From contig NZ_JTHE03000079.1 in the NCBI RefSeq assembly GCF_000817775.3, positions 4,528 through 68,527 on the forward strand: 64,000 bases of DNA. Direction: 5' to 3'. The notes under the pieces were generated by a model that saw only the letters and a list, made by a program, of their open reading frames with translations, did no database searches and had not been told where the DNA came from. Source of the DNA: Lyngbya confervoides BDU141951. Lineage in GTDB: Bacteria; Cyanobacteriota; Cyanobacteriia; Thermosynechococcales; Thermosynechococcaceae. Positions 17,769-26,748 of this stretch are shown in pieces; within the stretch, counting starts at the first letter, position 1, and each line of letters opens with the position of its first letter. The translations under genes and the position numbers were made by a program.

Positions 17769-20171
17769 TTAGCCCAGGTTCCCCAACAGATGGGCAGGAT
17801 AGGCATACCAGTCGCGCAGGCGCTGAAACTCCTGCAGCAGTCCCACGGTTTTGGGAAACCCCCGGCAGGGATAGCCCATCTCCCGCAGGGCCGCCACAAG
17901 GGTGCTGGGGGCAACCCACCAGGTTTGGCCCAGGGCCAGTAAATTGATCGGCTGGTCGCGATCTTGATTCAGGTAGGTTTGCAGGTGCGATCGCAACTGC
18001 TGGGGACTGGGAAAATCGGGCTGGGCATTTCGCACATAGATGGTGCTGGGTTTGCCCAGGGCCAGCAGCCACTGCAGGTGGCTCCAGGAGGGCGGCAAGG
18101 TCCAAAGAATCAAGGTTTCACAGGGTTGGGTAGGACGGTCATACTCCACGCCATCCGTGTCCGGGGAGGGGGCTAGCTGCGGTCGATCAAACCCATAAAC
18201 CAGGATATTTCCCTTGATCTCAGGCAGAAGCTGATCCCAGGGTCGATCTAAGGGCAACCAGTGGCGGGGGCGTTCCGGCCCCTCGGGAAGGGGCGGCTCC
18301 GGACACTGTAGCCAGCAATCGGCGGCCGCGGGCGGAGAGGACTGAGGGGCGGAGGGCCTTTCCCCCTGAGGCCAGGAGGGGGCAGCGTCGCTGGGGCGAA
18401 ACCCCAGCAATTCCAGTTCCAGAGACCGTTCGCCATTCCAGTAGTTGTCCCGGAGTCGATAGGCAATATCAATACAGTCCGGCAAGGGGGCATATTCTCC
18501 CCAGCGCCAGGCCATGGCCTTAAAGACGGGCGCTGATTCTGAGGCAGTGGTCACGGTCAGTTTCAGATGGTTGCGCTGTTTTCCCAGTTGGGTCTGTTCA
18601 ATGACGCGCACATCAGGGGTCCAAAAAACAGGCTCAGGATTGTCAATGCCGCAGGGATGCAACTGATCAATTTGGGTAAACAAATCCCAATTTAAATCCT
18701 CAAAGCGGGCCTGGGCATCAATGACGACCAGGGGCTTAAGCTGACTTGACTCCAGGCATTCCTGGGAAAATTCAATGAGCTTACTTCGCAGTTCAGGCAG
18801 CTTCTGGGCCGAAAGGGTAAAGCCTCCTGCAGCCCTATGTCCCCCAAACTTATCCAGGCAGTCCCGACAGTGGTTCAGGGCCGCGAAGACATCGAATTCG
18901 GGGATGCCCCGCGCCGATCCGCGCAGAAGGTCTTGATCCTCATCTTCTTCATAGGTGGCGATGAACACCGGCACCCCGTAGCGTTCCACCAGGCGAGAGG
19001 CCACAATTCCAATCACCCCGTGATGCCAGCCGGCGCGAACCAGCACCAACACGTGATCGCGGTGGGGATGGGGGGCCTCCAGCCCCTCTCCGCCGCGCCG
19101 AACCATGGCGATCGCCTGCTGCTCAATCTGGATACAAAGCTGCTGTCGCTCGCGATTGATCCGTTCGCAATCCGCCGCCCGATCCAGGGCAACGCTCCAA
19201 TCGTCGGTGGTCAGCAGATCAATGACGGTTTGGGGGTCGGCAATGCGGCCGACGGCATTGATGCGGGGGCCGAGGCGAAACCCAATGGTGTCAGGCTTCA
19301 GGGCATCTTTTTCCCCCAGGCCACTCCCGGAAACCTGAATCAGCGCCTGCACCCCAGCGTAGCTGGACTGGGGTAACAGCTTCAGTCCGCGCTTGACCCA
19401 CCGCCGATTCACGCCCGTGAGGGGGGCTAGATCGGCGATGGTGCCTAGCGTAAATAGGGCCAGCAGGGGCGTAATTTGCTTGGTCTGGCCCAAGCGCTGC
19501 GCCAAGCAAACCGCCAGCACGTAGGCCACCCCCACCCCCGCCAGGCCCCGATAGGGGGATTGGGCATCGAGCAGCTTCGGATTCAAGATGGCATTGGCGG
19601 GAGGCAGCTGAGGCGGCAGATCGTGGTGATCAGTGAGGATGACCGCTAGGCCCAGATCACGAGCGCGGGCCACGGGATCGTAGGCCGCAATGCCATTGTC
19701 AACGGTGAGGATGAGTCTTACCCCGTCCTCCGCAAACTCTTCCACAATTCGACGGTTGATGCCGTACCCTTCTGACATCCGGCTGGGAATGGCATAGTCA
19801 ATCTGGGCACCCAATCCTCGCAGCGCTCGCAATAGAAGGGCCGTGCTGGTCATTCCATCGGCGTCATAATCACCACAGATCGCGATGGCGTCTCCCTGTC
19901 GAATCGCCTGCTCCAACAGGTCCAGACTGACCGGTAAATCCCTAAACTCATTCAGGGGCGAGGGGAGCTGTGCCTGTTCAGGATTGAGGAAGATCTCCGC
20001 TGCCTCCAGTTCCTCAATGCCATGGTTCACCAGGACCGCAGCCAGCAGGGGGCTTAGACCCGTATGCTCGGCGATGCGTCGAACGGTATCGGGATGGGGG
20101 GACTGAATCACCCAGCGCTGCTCCAGGGGGGTGGGCGGGGCAGAGGCAGAGGCGGCGGTAGGCAAGGCCAT
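17769..20171 (-). CDS. recJ: Single-stranded-DNA-specific exonuclease RecJ
   Basis: RecJ degrades single-stranded DNA 5' to 3' in recombination and mismatch or excision repair. The 800-residue protein has the DHH phosphoesterase core: GDYDADGMTST (motif I, near 100), TVDNGIAAYD (motif II, near 157), LTDHHDLPP (motif III, near 180) and a later DLAPL motif near 243. The DHHA1 domain with GGHRAAGGFTL lies near 460, followed by an OB-like domain. The final ~230 residues are a Pro-rich, Trp-containing extension beyond the E. coli length (577), as is usual in cyanobacteria. The ATG at 20171 has a weak RBS. It is divergent from the small gene at 20295. Confidence 0.96.
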   Translation of the reverse strand: MALPTAASASAPPTPLEQRWVIQSPHPDTVRRIAEHTGLSPLLAAVLVNHGIEELEAAEIFLNPEQAQLPSPLNEFRDLPVSLDLLEQAIRQGDAIAICGDYDADGMTSTALLLRALRGLGAQIDYAIPSRMSEGYGINRRIVEEFAEDGVRLILTVDNGIAAYDPVARARDLGLAVILTDHHDLPPQLPPANAILNPKLLDAQSPYRGLAGVGVAYVLAVCLAQRLGQTKQITPLLALFTLGTIADLAPLTGVNRRWVKRGLKLLPQSSYAGVQALIQVSGSGLGEKDALKPDTIGFRLGPRINAVGRIADPQTVIDLLTTDDWSVALDRAADCERINRERQQLCIQIEQQAIAMVRRGGEGLEAPHPHRDHVLVLVRAGWHHGVIGIVASRLVERYGVPVFIATYEEDEDQDLLRGSARGIPEFDVFAALNHCRDCLDKFGGHRAAGGFTLSAQKLPELRSKLIEFSQECLESSQLKPLVVIDAQARFEDLNWDLFTQIDQLHPCGIDNPEPVFWTPDVRVIEQTQLGKQRNHLKLTVTTASESAPVFKAMAWRWGEYAPLPDCIDIAYRLRDNYWNGERSLELELLGFRPSDAAPSWPQGERPSAPQSSPPAAADCWLQCPEPPLPEGPERPRHWLPLDRPWDQLLPEIKGNILVYGFDRPQLAPSPDTDGVEYDRPTQPCETLILWTLPPSWSHLQWLLALGKPSTIYVRNAQPDFPSPQQLRSHLQTYLNQDRDQPINLLALGQTWWVAPSTLVAALREMGYPCRGFPKTVGLLQEFQRLRDWYAYPAHLLGNLG

Positions 20172-20294
20172 AAGGAATATTTCTGAGGTTGGGTACTCTA
20201 AACTTTAGTGTAGAAACTGTAGTGTAGAAACTTTTGGGTAAACCCACACCGAGATGATGAATCCCCATTGCCCCACTACGTTGCGGATGAGGCC

Positions 20295-20669
20295 ATGACT
20301 GAGCGATCGCCCGCGGACCCTTCTGCCTCCTCCCCGGCCGCCTTCGACTTTGATCAGTCGCTGCAGGAAATTGAAGCCAAAATTGATCAACTCAAACAGC
20401 GCCGCGAGAAGATTTTATTGGCCCGTCAGGGGCAGGTGGCTCGCCAGGGGCGGCGAGTGGATCCGGAGACGCTGAACGTCATTCAAGACACCAAAGCCAT
20501 CGCCGAAGACCTGAGCAAGATTGAATATCAGCTTGCCAGTGAGGTGATTGACTGGGTGGGGGAAGACTATCTGTCTTGGAAAACTCCTGGGGAGTCGTTT
20601 TGGACATTTTTTCGCTACGCAGGGATTGGGTTCCTGGTTGCGATGGCCTTGCATTGGCTGATTCGCTAA
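20295..20669 (+). CDS. Conserved cyanobacterial protein with coiled coil and C-terminal membrane helix
   Basis: This 124-residue protein of unknown function starts at ATG 20295 (preceded by GATGAGG; a TTG nine codons upstream is possible). It has an acidic-disordered N-terminus, a coiled coil (FDQSLQEIEAKIDQLKQRREKILLARQG), a central helix region with DTKAIAEDLSKIEYQLASEVIDW, and a single hydrophobic tail (FFRYAGIGFLVAMALHWLIR) that would anchor it in a membrane with the body in the cytoplasm. It is probably monocistronic, divergent from recJ. I do not recognise a named family. Confidence 0.72.
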   Translation: MTERSPADPSASSPAAFDFDQSLQEIEAKIDQLKQRREKILLARQGQVARQGRRVDPETLNVIQDTKAIAEDLSKIEYQLASEVIDWVGEDYLSWKTPGESFWTFFRYAGIGFLVAMALHWLIR

Positions 20670-20796
20670 TCGGGCGTCATGGGAGAACCGCAAAGATTGT
20701 TAAGCTCACCCCCGGGTCTACCAATCAGATCTAGGATCAAGAACAGATTGGACTGCCCCCCTGCGGGGCTCCCCCCTTGCTTCGGATGTGACTGCA

Positions 20797-21621
20797 ATGA
20801 CTGCCTCTTCCCCTGTGTACTCTCAGCGTGACCTTACCCCTGACCTGGCTCCGGCTGTGTATATCCTCGGAGCTGGCCCTGGCGATCCAGAGTTGCTCAC
20901 CGTCAAAGCCCACCGCATCCTGCAACAAGCCGATGTGCTGATCTATGCCGATTCTCTAGTGCCGCGCCAAATGCTGGATCTGGTGCGGCCCGACTGCGAG
21001 ATTATTCACACCTCAAACAAAACCCTGGAGGAGATCTTGCCCCTGATGATGGCGCGAGTGCGATCGCACCGATCTGTGGTGCGCCTCCATTCGGGCGATC
21101 CCTGCCTCTACGGTGCCGTACACGAGCAAATGCAGGCCCTGACCATGGCCCAAATTCCCTTTGAAGTGGTGCCCGGCATTAGCGCCTTTCAGCTTGCCGC
21201 CGCGCGGCTGAAGGTGGAGCTAACGGTGCCCGAACTGGTGCAGAGCATCATCTTGACCCGGATTAGCGGACGAACTCAGGTGCCCCCCGCCGAGGAACTG
21301 GCAGGTTTGGCGGCCCACCGCGCCAGCCTCTGTCTTTATCTCAGCGCTCGCCATGTGGAGGCGGCCCAAACAAAGCTCCTGCAACATTACCCGGCCCAAA
21401 TGCCCATTGCCATCTGCTATCGCCTTGGCTGGCCCGATGAGCGCATTGTGGTGGTGCCCCTGGCCGAGATGGCGGCGGCGACGGAACGGGAAAACCTAAT
21501 TCGCACCACCATGTATCTCATCAGTCCGGCCCTCTCTCAGCCCACAAACGAACGGCGATCGCGGCTTTACCACCCTGAGCATGATCACCTATTTCGACCC
21601 CAGGGAACTGGCTCCCCTTGA
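20797..21621 (+). CDS. cobM: Precorrin-4 C11-methyltransferase CobM
   Basis: This SAM-dependent methyltransferase of cobalamin (B12) synthesis methylates C-11 of the corrin precursor. The 274-residue protein has the tetrapyrrole methyltransferase fold: N-terminal VYILGAGPGDPELLTVKA, YADSLV, the SAM-binding RLHSGDPCLYGA loop near 105-115 and the VVPGISAFQLAAA segment. The pair GDPCLYGA plus SLVPRQML is the CobM/CbiF pattern rather than CobA/CysG. Start is ATG 20797; a GTG three codons upstream is open. No other cobalamin gene is adjacent. A GTCCGC hairpin about 60 bp downstream may end the transcript. Confidence 0.93.
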   Translation: MTASSPVYSQRDLTPDLAPAVYILGAGPGDPELLTVKAHRILQQADVLIYADSLVPRQMLDLVRPDCEIIHTSNKTLEEILPLMMARVRSHRSVVRLHSGDPCLYGAVHEQMQALTMAQIPFEVVPGISAFQLAAARLKVELTVPELVQSIILTRISGRTQVPPAEELAGLAAHRASLCLYLSARHVEAAQTKLLQHYPAQMPIAICYRLGWPDERIVVVPLAEMAAATERENLIRTTMYLISPALSQPTNERRSRLYHPEHDHLFRPQGTGSP

Positions 21622-22078
21622 CCCCATCGCTGCGGGTCGTGATTAAAATCAAGGGCACCACCGGATCTGGGGTCCAAAAGACTTGCGGACCCGTACGGCT
21701 GCACGAGTCCGCAATAGATTCAGACGGTACCTAGACATCTCCCACTAATGGTCGCTCTGAACGGACTTGAATCCTTCATCGGTGGGAACAAAGTAGAGGA
21801 AGCGACACAAACTCCACACTGTCTATCGCTACCCTCTCCAGGTTCTGCCTTGTTTAGCGTCCTGACGTCGCTCTCCTTCGGAAGCTAACTACAGGTCACA
21901 GCGACATAACCCCTGTCCAACGCAGAAATGCATCGTCTAGAACGAGTCCCCGGAAAGGGATGATTCTTGGACCTCAGTAACAAATTTAAAAATCTTTTAT
22001 AAACTAAAGTCCACTACATCTATCTTTACCTGGATTCTCCGACCCAATGCTTAATTGATTCTGAAATTCTCAAGATCT
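21622..22078. other. 457-bp non-coding stretch with inverted repeats
   Basis: No credible open frame was seen. The stretch holds a hairpin with arms TTGCGGAC (21683-21690) and GTCCGCAA (21707-21714), a second pairing of TCCCAC (21740-21745) with GTGGGA (21782-21787), AGCGA/TCGCT pairings around 21800-21833, and a CTCCTTCGG segment near 21870-21880 like that in dispersed cyanobacterial repeats. The last 60 bp are A+T rich (AAATTTAAAAATCTTTTATAAA) and probably contain the promoter of the aminopeptidase gene. It may be a structured RNA or decayed repeat DNA; I cannot assign it. Confidence 0.45.
21683..21714. terminator. Strong hairpin downstream of cobM
   Basis: Perfect 8-bp arms TTGCGGAC and GTCCGCAA enclose a 16-nt loop that itself contains CCGTACGG. 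No T-run follows, so an intrinsic terminator is possible but not certain; it could instead be part of the structured stretch that follows. Confidence 0.45.
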
Positions 22079-23440
22079 ATGCCGATGGACGTAACGCCTT
22101 TGCCGATTCTCCAGCAGCGACGAGCGCGCCTGAGCGACTGCTGTGCGGAACCGGTGCTCCTGTGGTCTGGAGCGCCAGTAGCGCGTAACTTTGCAGCCAA
22201 TTGCTACCCCTTTCGAGCCAGCAGTCACTTTTTGTATCTGGCCGGTTTGCCCATCATGAATGCGGTCTTTGCCCTAGCCGCTGGGCGCAGCATTCTTTAC
22301 TGGGATGAGGCTTCCCCCGAGGACGACCTTTGGCATGGACCCACGCCCACTCGGTGGGACCTGGCTCGATCGGCAGGCATCGATGAGGCCTACCCGCTGT
22401 CGGCCCTGGAGCAGTGGCAAGATCAAGCATTTGCAACCCTCCCTGCCCCGGACCTCCTGACCCAGCAACGGCAACGGGATCTTGCCGGGCCAGCGGTCCC
22501 TGGTATGGCCCAGCGCCATCAGATCCTGGCCGCTGCGATGATGCGCTTACGTTTGCAGCAGGATGAGTTTTCCCTGGCCCAAATTCGCACCGCGGCTGCG
22601 GTCACTGTGCAGGCCCATCAAGCTGGAATGCGGGCCACGTTGCGATCTCACACCGAAGCAGAGGTCCGATCGGCCATTGAACAGGTTTTTATATCCCACA
22701 ACTTGGTTCCTGCCTACGGCAGTATTGTCACCGTCCACGGCGAAGTTCTACATAACCCCCATTACCACCATCCCCTCCAAGCTGGGGACCTGCTACTGGT
22801 GGATGCCGGGGCTGAGACGACCCTCGGCTGGGCCGCTGACGTGACGCGAACCTGGCCGGTCTCTGGCACCTTCAGCCCCACCCAGCGCGAGATTTATCAA
22901 GTGGTCCTGGCGGCCCATGATGCCTGCATTGAGGCGATCGCGCCGGGGGTAGAATATGAGGCGATTCATCGCCTCGCCCTGAAGGTCCTGGCTGCGGGTC
23001 TGGTGGATCTCAAGATTCTTCGGGGCGATCCCGAGAGCTTGGTCGATCAGGAGATTCCCAGCTATTTTTTCCCCCACGGAGTGGGTCATTTACTGGGGTT
23101 GGATGTCCATGACATGGAAGATCTCGGTGACTTGGCCGGGTATGCGCCCGGTCGCCAGCGGAGCCAACGCCCTGGATTCAGGTACCTGCGATTGCACCGG
23201 CCTTTGCAGGAAAATATGGTGGTAACGGTGGAGCCAGGCTTCTATCAAATCCCAGCCTTGCTCGGATCCGCCAGGCAGCGGGGGGAATCGGCCATTTGCT
23301 GGGACCAGCTAGACAAGTTTCGCGATGTGCGCGGGATTCGCATTGAGGATGATGTGTGGGTGAGCCCCCAAGGCCCAGTGGTGCTCACGGCTGCCCTGGC
23401 GAGCAGACCTGAATCAGTGGAGGCCCAGCTGAAATCTTAA
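22079..23440 (+). CDS. pepP: Aminopeptidase P family metallopeptidase (Xaa-Pro aminopeptidase)
   Basis: This 453-residue M24 peptidase removes N-terminal residues that precede proline. The N-terminal creatinase-like domain (about 5-170) has SGAPVARNFAANCYPFRASSHFLYLAGL; the catalytic pita-bread domain follows. Expected dinuclear metal ligands are visible: two Asp in LLVDAGAETTLGWAADVTRTWPVSG, the His in FPHGVGHLLGLDVHD, a Glu in VVTVEPGFY and a Glu in IRIEDDVWV. Start is ATG 22079 (alternative ATG two codons later; the frame extends to a TTG upstream). It is followed by convergent transcription from the parvulin gene, with a hairpin and T-rich stretch between. Confidence 0.92.
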   Translation: MPMDVTPLPILQQRRARLSDCCAEPVLLWSGAPVARNFAANCYPFRASSHFLYLAGLPIMNAVFALAAGRSILYWDEASPEDDLWHGPTPTRWDLARSAGIDEAYPLSALEQWQDQAFATLPAPDLLTQQRQRDLAGPAVPGMAQRHQILAAAMMRLRLQQDEFSLAQIRTAAAVTVQAHQAGMRATLRSHTEAEVRSAIEQVFISHNLVPAYGSIVTVHGEVLHNPHYHHPLQAGDLLLVDAGAETTLGWAADVTRTWPVSGTFSPTQREIYQVVLAAHDACIEAIAPGVEYEAIHRLALKVLAAGLVDLKILRGDPESLVDQEIPSYFFPHGVGHLLGLDVHDMEDLGDLAGYAPGRQRSQRPGFRYLRLHRPLQENMVVTVEPGFYQIPALLGSARQRGESAICWDQLDKFRDVRGIRIEDDVWVSPQGPVVLTAALASRPESVEAQLKS

Positions 23441-23531
23441 ATCGGGTGAGCTCGAACCCTGAGGAAGGGGAGAGACCAAGCCGATCCGCGGGCACACCCA
23501 GGCACACTCAAACACACCCAAACACACCAGT

Positions 23532-23585
23532 CAGGGTGTCAATAGTGTTGACCCTAACTTGATGTGTCTGCTTGACTCTTTTTTA
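23532..23585. terminator. Hairpin and T-tract between converging genes
   Basis: AGGGTGTCAA and TTGACCCT pair (one bulge) around TAGTG at about 23533-23556, and CTCTTTTTTATC follows at 23576-23587. This fits an intrinsic terminator for the aminopeptidase gene. Just upstream, CACACCCA/ACACACC short repeats run from 23490 to 23530, and TTTATCAGCGC is directly repeated at about 23583-23603. Confidence 0.5.
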
Positions 23586-23641
23586 TCAGCGCTTTTATCA
23601 GCGCTTTGTAAGCACTGGGCTGAGGGCAGGCCGCAACTGCC

Positions 23642-23920
23642 TTAGCTGCGATTGGTCACCTCTAAAAGGTGATACCCGAACTGGGTTTTCACCGGGCCTT
23701 GTAAGGTGCCGACGTCAGCACTAAAGACCACCTGATCAAATTCCGGGACCATTTGGCCAGGGCCAAACTCACCGAGATCGCCTCCTCGTCGGCCGGAGGG
23801 GCATTGGGAATGGGCCTTGGCGATTTCCGCAAAGTCTGCTCCTCCCTCAATCTGGGCTTTTAAATCTTCACAAGCCTCCAAGGTGGGGACCAGGATATGC
23901 CTCGCACGGGCTTTCGCCAT
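23642..23920 (-). CDS. Parvulin-type peptidyl-prolyl isomerase
   Basis: This 92-residue single-domain PPIase accelerates cis-trans isomerisation of proline bonds. It shows the whole parvulin core: ARHILVPTLEACEDLKAQI, FAEIAKAHSQCPSGRRGGDLGEFGPGQMVPEFDQVVF and GPVKTQFGYHLLEV, with the active-site His in RHIL and GYHLL and Cys in SQCPSG. There is no signal peptide, so it is cytoplasmic, like E. coli PpiC. RBS GAGGA precedes the ATG. It stands in front of no obvious partner; the methyltransferase gene upstream is 42 bp away on the same strand and may be co-transcribed. Confidence 0.95.
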   Translation of the reverse strand: MAKARARHILVPTLEACEDLKAQIEGGADFAEIAKAHSQCPSGRRGGDLGEFGPGQMVPEFDQVVFSADVGTLQGPVKTQFGYHLLEVTNRS

Positions 23921-23962
23921 AGTGAATCCTCAAATGTATTGAACGGGTTGTTGCTGAGCCTA

Positions 23963-24625
23963 TCATTTTTTCTGAGCCAGCACCGCGTAAAACGGATCGC
24001 GGCTCATCCCGCCCATCCATCCCAGAATGGCTGAGATTGCCGAGACAGATTGCACCACCTCGGGGGCGGCGAATCCCGGCGTTTTTTCAAAGTAGGACTG
24101 GACCAATTGGACCCGATCGACCTCGCGGGCATCACGCCAGGCCTGAATGGCCTTTTGGTAAAACATGCGATTGGAGAAGCTCACCAGACATAGACCGCCT
24201 GGGGTCAGGACGCGGGCAATCTCGCTGAAGACGGCCTCGGGATATTCCAGATACTGCACAGACACGGCAATCAAGACTGCATCGAAGCTGGCCTCGGGGT
24301 AGGGCAAAGCGGGGTTTTGGTTGAGGTTTTGGCGGATGTAATGGTCCAAGCGCGGGTTACGGGCAAGCTCCTCCTCATTCATGCCGTGCCCTTCCACATG
24401 GGCAAAGGTCATCTCCTTCGGCAGATGTGATACCCAGCTACTCATCAGATCTAAAAGGCGGCTGTTGGGCTGGAGGCGATCGCGGTAGAGGTCCGTCAGT
24501 TGCTGGATGAAACTGTCATCGACATGGGTGACAAACCGGGGAATATCATAGAAATCATCATCGCTGGCTGGATCGAGCTTTTGGCGCTGTTCAGGTTTGA
24601 GTAAAGGCATGAAGGCAGGATTCAT
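23963..24625 (-). CDS. Class I SAM-dependent methyltransferase
   Basis: About 220 residues from the ATG at 24625. The Rossmann core has motif I RLLDLMSSWVSHLP (glycine-poor), the acidic turn in HVEGHGMNEEEL, the motif LPYPEASFDAVLIAVSVQYLEYPEAVFSEIARVLTPGGLCLVSFSNRMF typical of UbiE/COQ5-like (Methyltransf_11) enzymes, and a C-terminal cap. DFYDIPRFVTHVDD in the N-terminal part fits a cyanobacterial family of uncharacterised methyltransferases. The frame remains open to a GTG at 24757, which would leave only 4 bp to the divergent hisC start; the shorter form leaves room for promoters and is preferred. Substrate unknown. Confidence 0.8.
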   Translation of the reverse strand: MNPAFMPLLKPEQRQKLDPASDDDFYDIPRFVTHVDDSFIQQLTDLYRDRLQPNSRLLDLMSSWVSHLPKEMTFAHVEGHGMNEEELARNPRLDHYIRQNLNQNPALPYPEASFDAVLIAVSVQYLEYPEAVFSEIARVLTPGGLCLVSFSNRMFYQKAIQAWRDAREVDRVQLVQSYFEKTPGFAAPEVVQSVSAISAILGWMGGMSRDPFYAVLAQKK

Positions 24626-24761
24626 AAACTGTAGAGATGACAAGCGGGGCTGCTGACCCAGGAACAGAGCGTCCTCCCCTACAATCAAAAGGTTGCAATG
24701 GGGTGAGACAATCATTCCTATTGATTTTAAGAAAGATTTCAACTGAGGGTGAACCACCGGT

Positions 24762-25874
24762 ATGCTGCCGTTTATTCGTTCTGACTTGGCTCAACTGACG
24801 ACCTACAAAGCCGATCCAGAAGGATCAGAGCGTCCTCCCACCCAGGGTCGGGTTGACCGCCTGGATACGAATGAATGCCCCTACGACTTACCGCCAGATC
24901 TCAAGCGATCCCTGAGCGATCTTTACCAGACTCAAATTGAGGCCAACCGATACCCGAACGGAGATCACCGGGCACTCAAGCAGGCGATCGCCGCCTATGC
25001 CAGCGAAGCCCTTGCCGGAGACCTGGACGCCCAGTGGATTTCTGTGGGGAATGGGTCCGACGAGCTGATTCGCTCGGTGCTGATGGCGACCTGTCTTGGG
25101 GGCGAAGGATCCGTCCTCGTGGCGCAGCCCACCTTTTCCATGTACGCGATTCTGGCGAAGACCCTGGGAATTCCGGTGGTCAGCGTGAATCGCACCCCTA
25201 GCTTTGCTATCGATCTGGCAGCGGCACAGCAGGCCCTTACGGCCCCGCACCATCCCCCGATTCGGGTGGTGTTTGTGGTGCATCCCAATTCTCCCACCGC
25301 CAATCCGCTCACCTCATCCGAGGTGGAGTGGTTGGAGAGTTTGCCAGAGGAGGTGCTGGTGGTGGTGGACGAGGCCTATTTTGAATTTAGCCAGCAGACC
25401 CTGATCGCCCAGGTTCTGCAGCGACCCAACTGGATGATTCTGCGCACCTTTTCCAAGGCGTTCCGGCTGGCGGCCCATCGAGTGGGGTATGGCGTGGCCC
25501 ATCCTGAGATAATTACCACGCTGGAAAAGTTACGCTTACCCTACAACCTGACGGCCCTGTCCCTGGCGGCAGCAGAGCTGGCCATGGATCACCGCCACAG
25601 GTTACTAGAGGCCATTCCGGGTTTGCTCACGGAGCGAGACAACCTGTTGATGCAGATCAAATCGCTGCCCCACTTAAAGGTTTGGCCGAGTGCCGCGAAT
25701 TTTATCTATGCGCAAGCGCAAACCCTTGCCCAGTCGGAGCAGATCCACCAGGCAATGCAGCAGCAGGGAACGTCGATACGCTTCACGGGAGGGGGTCTGC
25801 GGATCACGGTGGGATCGCCGCCCGAGAACCAGCGAACCTGGGAACGTCTGCGCCAGCTGATGCCGTCGTGTTGA
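24762..25874 (+). CDS. hisC: Histidinol-phosphate aminotransferase
   Basis: This PLP enzyme transfers an amino group to imidazole-acetol phosphate in histidine synthesis. The 370-residue protein has RLDTNECPYDLP at the N-terminus, the PLP-phosphate region SVGNGSDELI near 90, HPNSPTANP near 170, the VVVDEAYFEFS motif near 200 with the cofactor-binding Asp/Tyr, and the Schiff-base lysine in RTFSKAFRLAAHRVGY near 230. The final RFTGGGLRITVGSPPEN carries the substrate-carboxylate Arg. No other his genes are near. HisC-like enzymes can also act on aromatic amino acids, but the NECP and PNSPT contexts suit HisC. Confidence 0.93.
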   Translation: MLPFIRSDLAQLTTYKADPEGSERPPTQGRVDRLDTNECPYDLPPDLKRSLSDLYQTQIEANRYPNGDHRALKQAIAAYASEALAGDLDAQWISVGNGSDELIRSVLMATCLGGEGSVLVAQPTFSMYAILAKTLGIPVVSVNRTPSFAIDLAAAQQALTAPHHPPIRVVFVVHPNSPTANPLTSSEVEWLESLPEEVLVVVDEAYFEFSQQTLIAQVLQRPNWMILRTFSKAFRLAAHRVGYGVAHPEIITTLEKLRLPYNLTALSLAAAELAMDHRHRLLEAIPGLLTERDNLLMQIKSLPHLKVWPSAANFIYAQAQTLAQSEQIHQAMQQQGTSIRFTGGGLRITVGSPPENQRTWERLRQLMPSC

Positions 25875-25947
25875 ACCCTTGACTCTCTGGGGATTGATGC
25901 CGGTTACGCAGATGAAAGTTGCGCAGAGGAAAGTTGCGCAGAGGAAA

Positions 25948-26748
25948 TCAAGCCTGTTCCTGATGAAGTTGAACAATTGCAGGTGGGCGAAATTCCGGCG
26001 ATCGCGCTGATGCGGGTGTCCCTTCACCAACGGCTGTGAAGATCAAAAACGCTCCCATTCCAGCCATAATCGCGTTTTCAGCAAAGCTCACGATCCCCAG
26101 GGGGGTTTTTGTATTGCCTCCCACGCAGGCGCAGTTCAACGCGAGTTTATCAATATAAACTGCCTTGAAGACTGAAATTGCGCCGCTGGTGCCGATCAAG
26201 AGGGAACTAATGCCTGTAATCAAGGGAAGCCCACCCGATAGAAATCCAAGACCCATCAGCAGTTCTGCAACGGGATAGACCTTGGCATAGGGCTTAAATC
26301 GCTTGGTGATCAAGTCATACTTCTCAAAGCCTTCCATAAAGGCATCCATATCCATGAGCTTCAGCGAGGCCAGCATAGACAGGGACACCCCCATAAAGCC
26401 GGTCATTCCCAGGGAAGCGGCCAGGGTAATCAGGCCAGCGGTTGAGAAAAGGGCGATTACCGGGGTGTAGGAATAATCGGCTGATTCTGCTGCAACGTTA
26501 AAATATTCGGCGAGGTCAGTGTAGCCCCCAATGCGCTGTTCACCAAAGAAAATCTGAGGGGTAGTGGAAACGTTGTGTTTAGCTTTGAAGGCCTCGACTT
26601 CCGCTTTGGATCGCAGTTTGTGGTCTTCAAACTCCAGGCCTTGATCCTGAAGTAAGTGGATGGTTTTGAGTCCCCAGGGGCATTCATGATCTGGCATAGA
26701 CATGCGATAAACCTTCACAGAGTCCGGGGGTGCAAGTTGATTTGACAT
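25948..26748 (-). CDS. Glutaredoxin-MauE/DoxX-like fusion membrane protein
   Basis: This 266-residue fusion has an N-terminal glutaredoxin fold (about 10-85: VKVYRMSMPDHECPWGLKT, VSTTPQIFFGEQRIGGYTDL) whose active site is CPWG, so only one Cys of the usual CPYC remains. It is followed by a four-helix MauE/DoxX-like membrane domain (about 95-250) ending in the motif LNCACVGGNTKTPLGIVSFAEN. The cis-Pro of the glutaredoxin (TTPQ) is intact. Such proteins accompany metal-resistance genes, and here a MerR-type promoter lies about 240 bp upstream, pointing toward it. Two 19-nt tandem repeats occupy its 5' leader. A role in thiol or metal handling at the membrane is an inference. Confidence 0.85.
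   Translation of the reverse strand: MSNQLAPPDSVKVYRMSMPDHECPWGLKTIHLLQDQGLEFEDHKLRSKAEVEAFKAKHNVSTTPQIFFGEQRIGGYTDLAEYFNVAAESADYSYTPVIALFSTAGLITLAASLGMTGFMGVSLSMLASLKLMDMDAFMEGFEKYDLITKRFKPYAKVYPVAELLMGLGFLSGGLPLITGISSLLIGTSGAISVFKAVYIDKLALNCACVGGNTKTPLGIVSFAENAIMAGMGAFLIFTAVGEGTPASARSPEFRPPAIVQLHQEQA

Noticed and set aside
23490-23530. CACACCCA short repeats considered as a regulatory array
   Set aside because: Irregular, low-complexity and located between two converging gene ends.
24626-24757. 44-codon N-terminal extension of the methyltransferase
   Set aside because: It would leave 4 bp between divergent starts and adds no conserved sequence.
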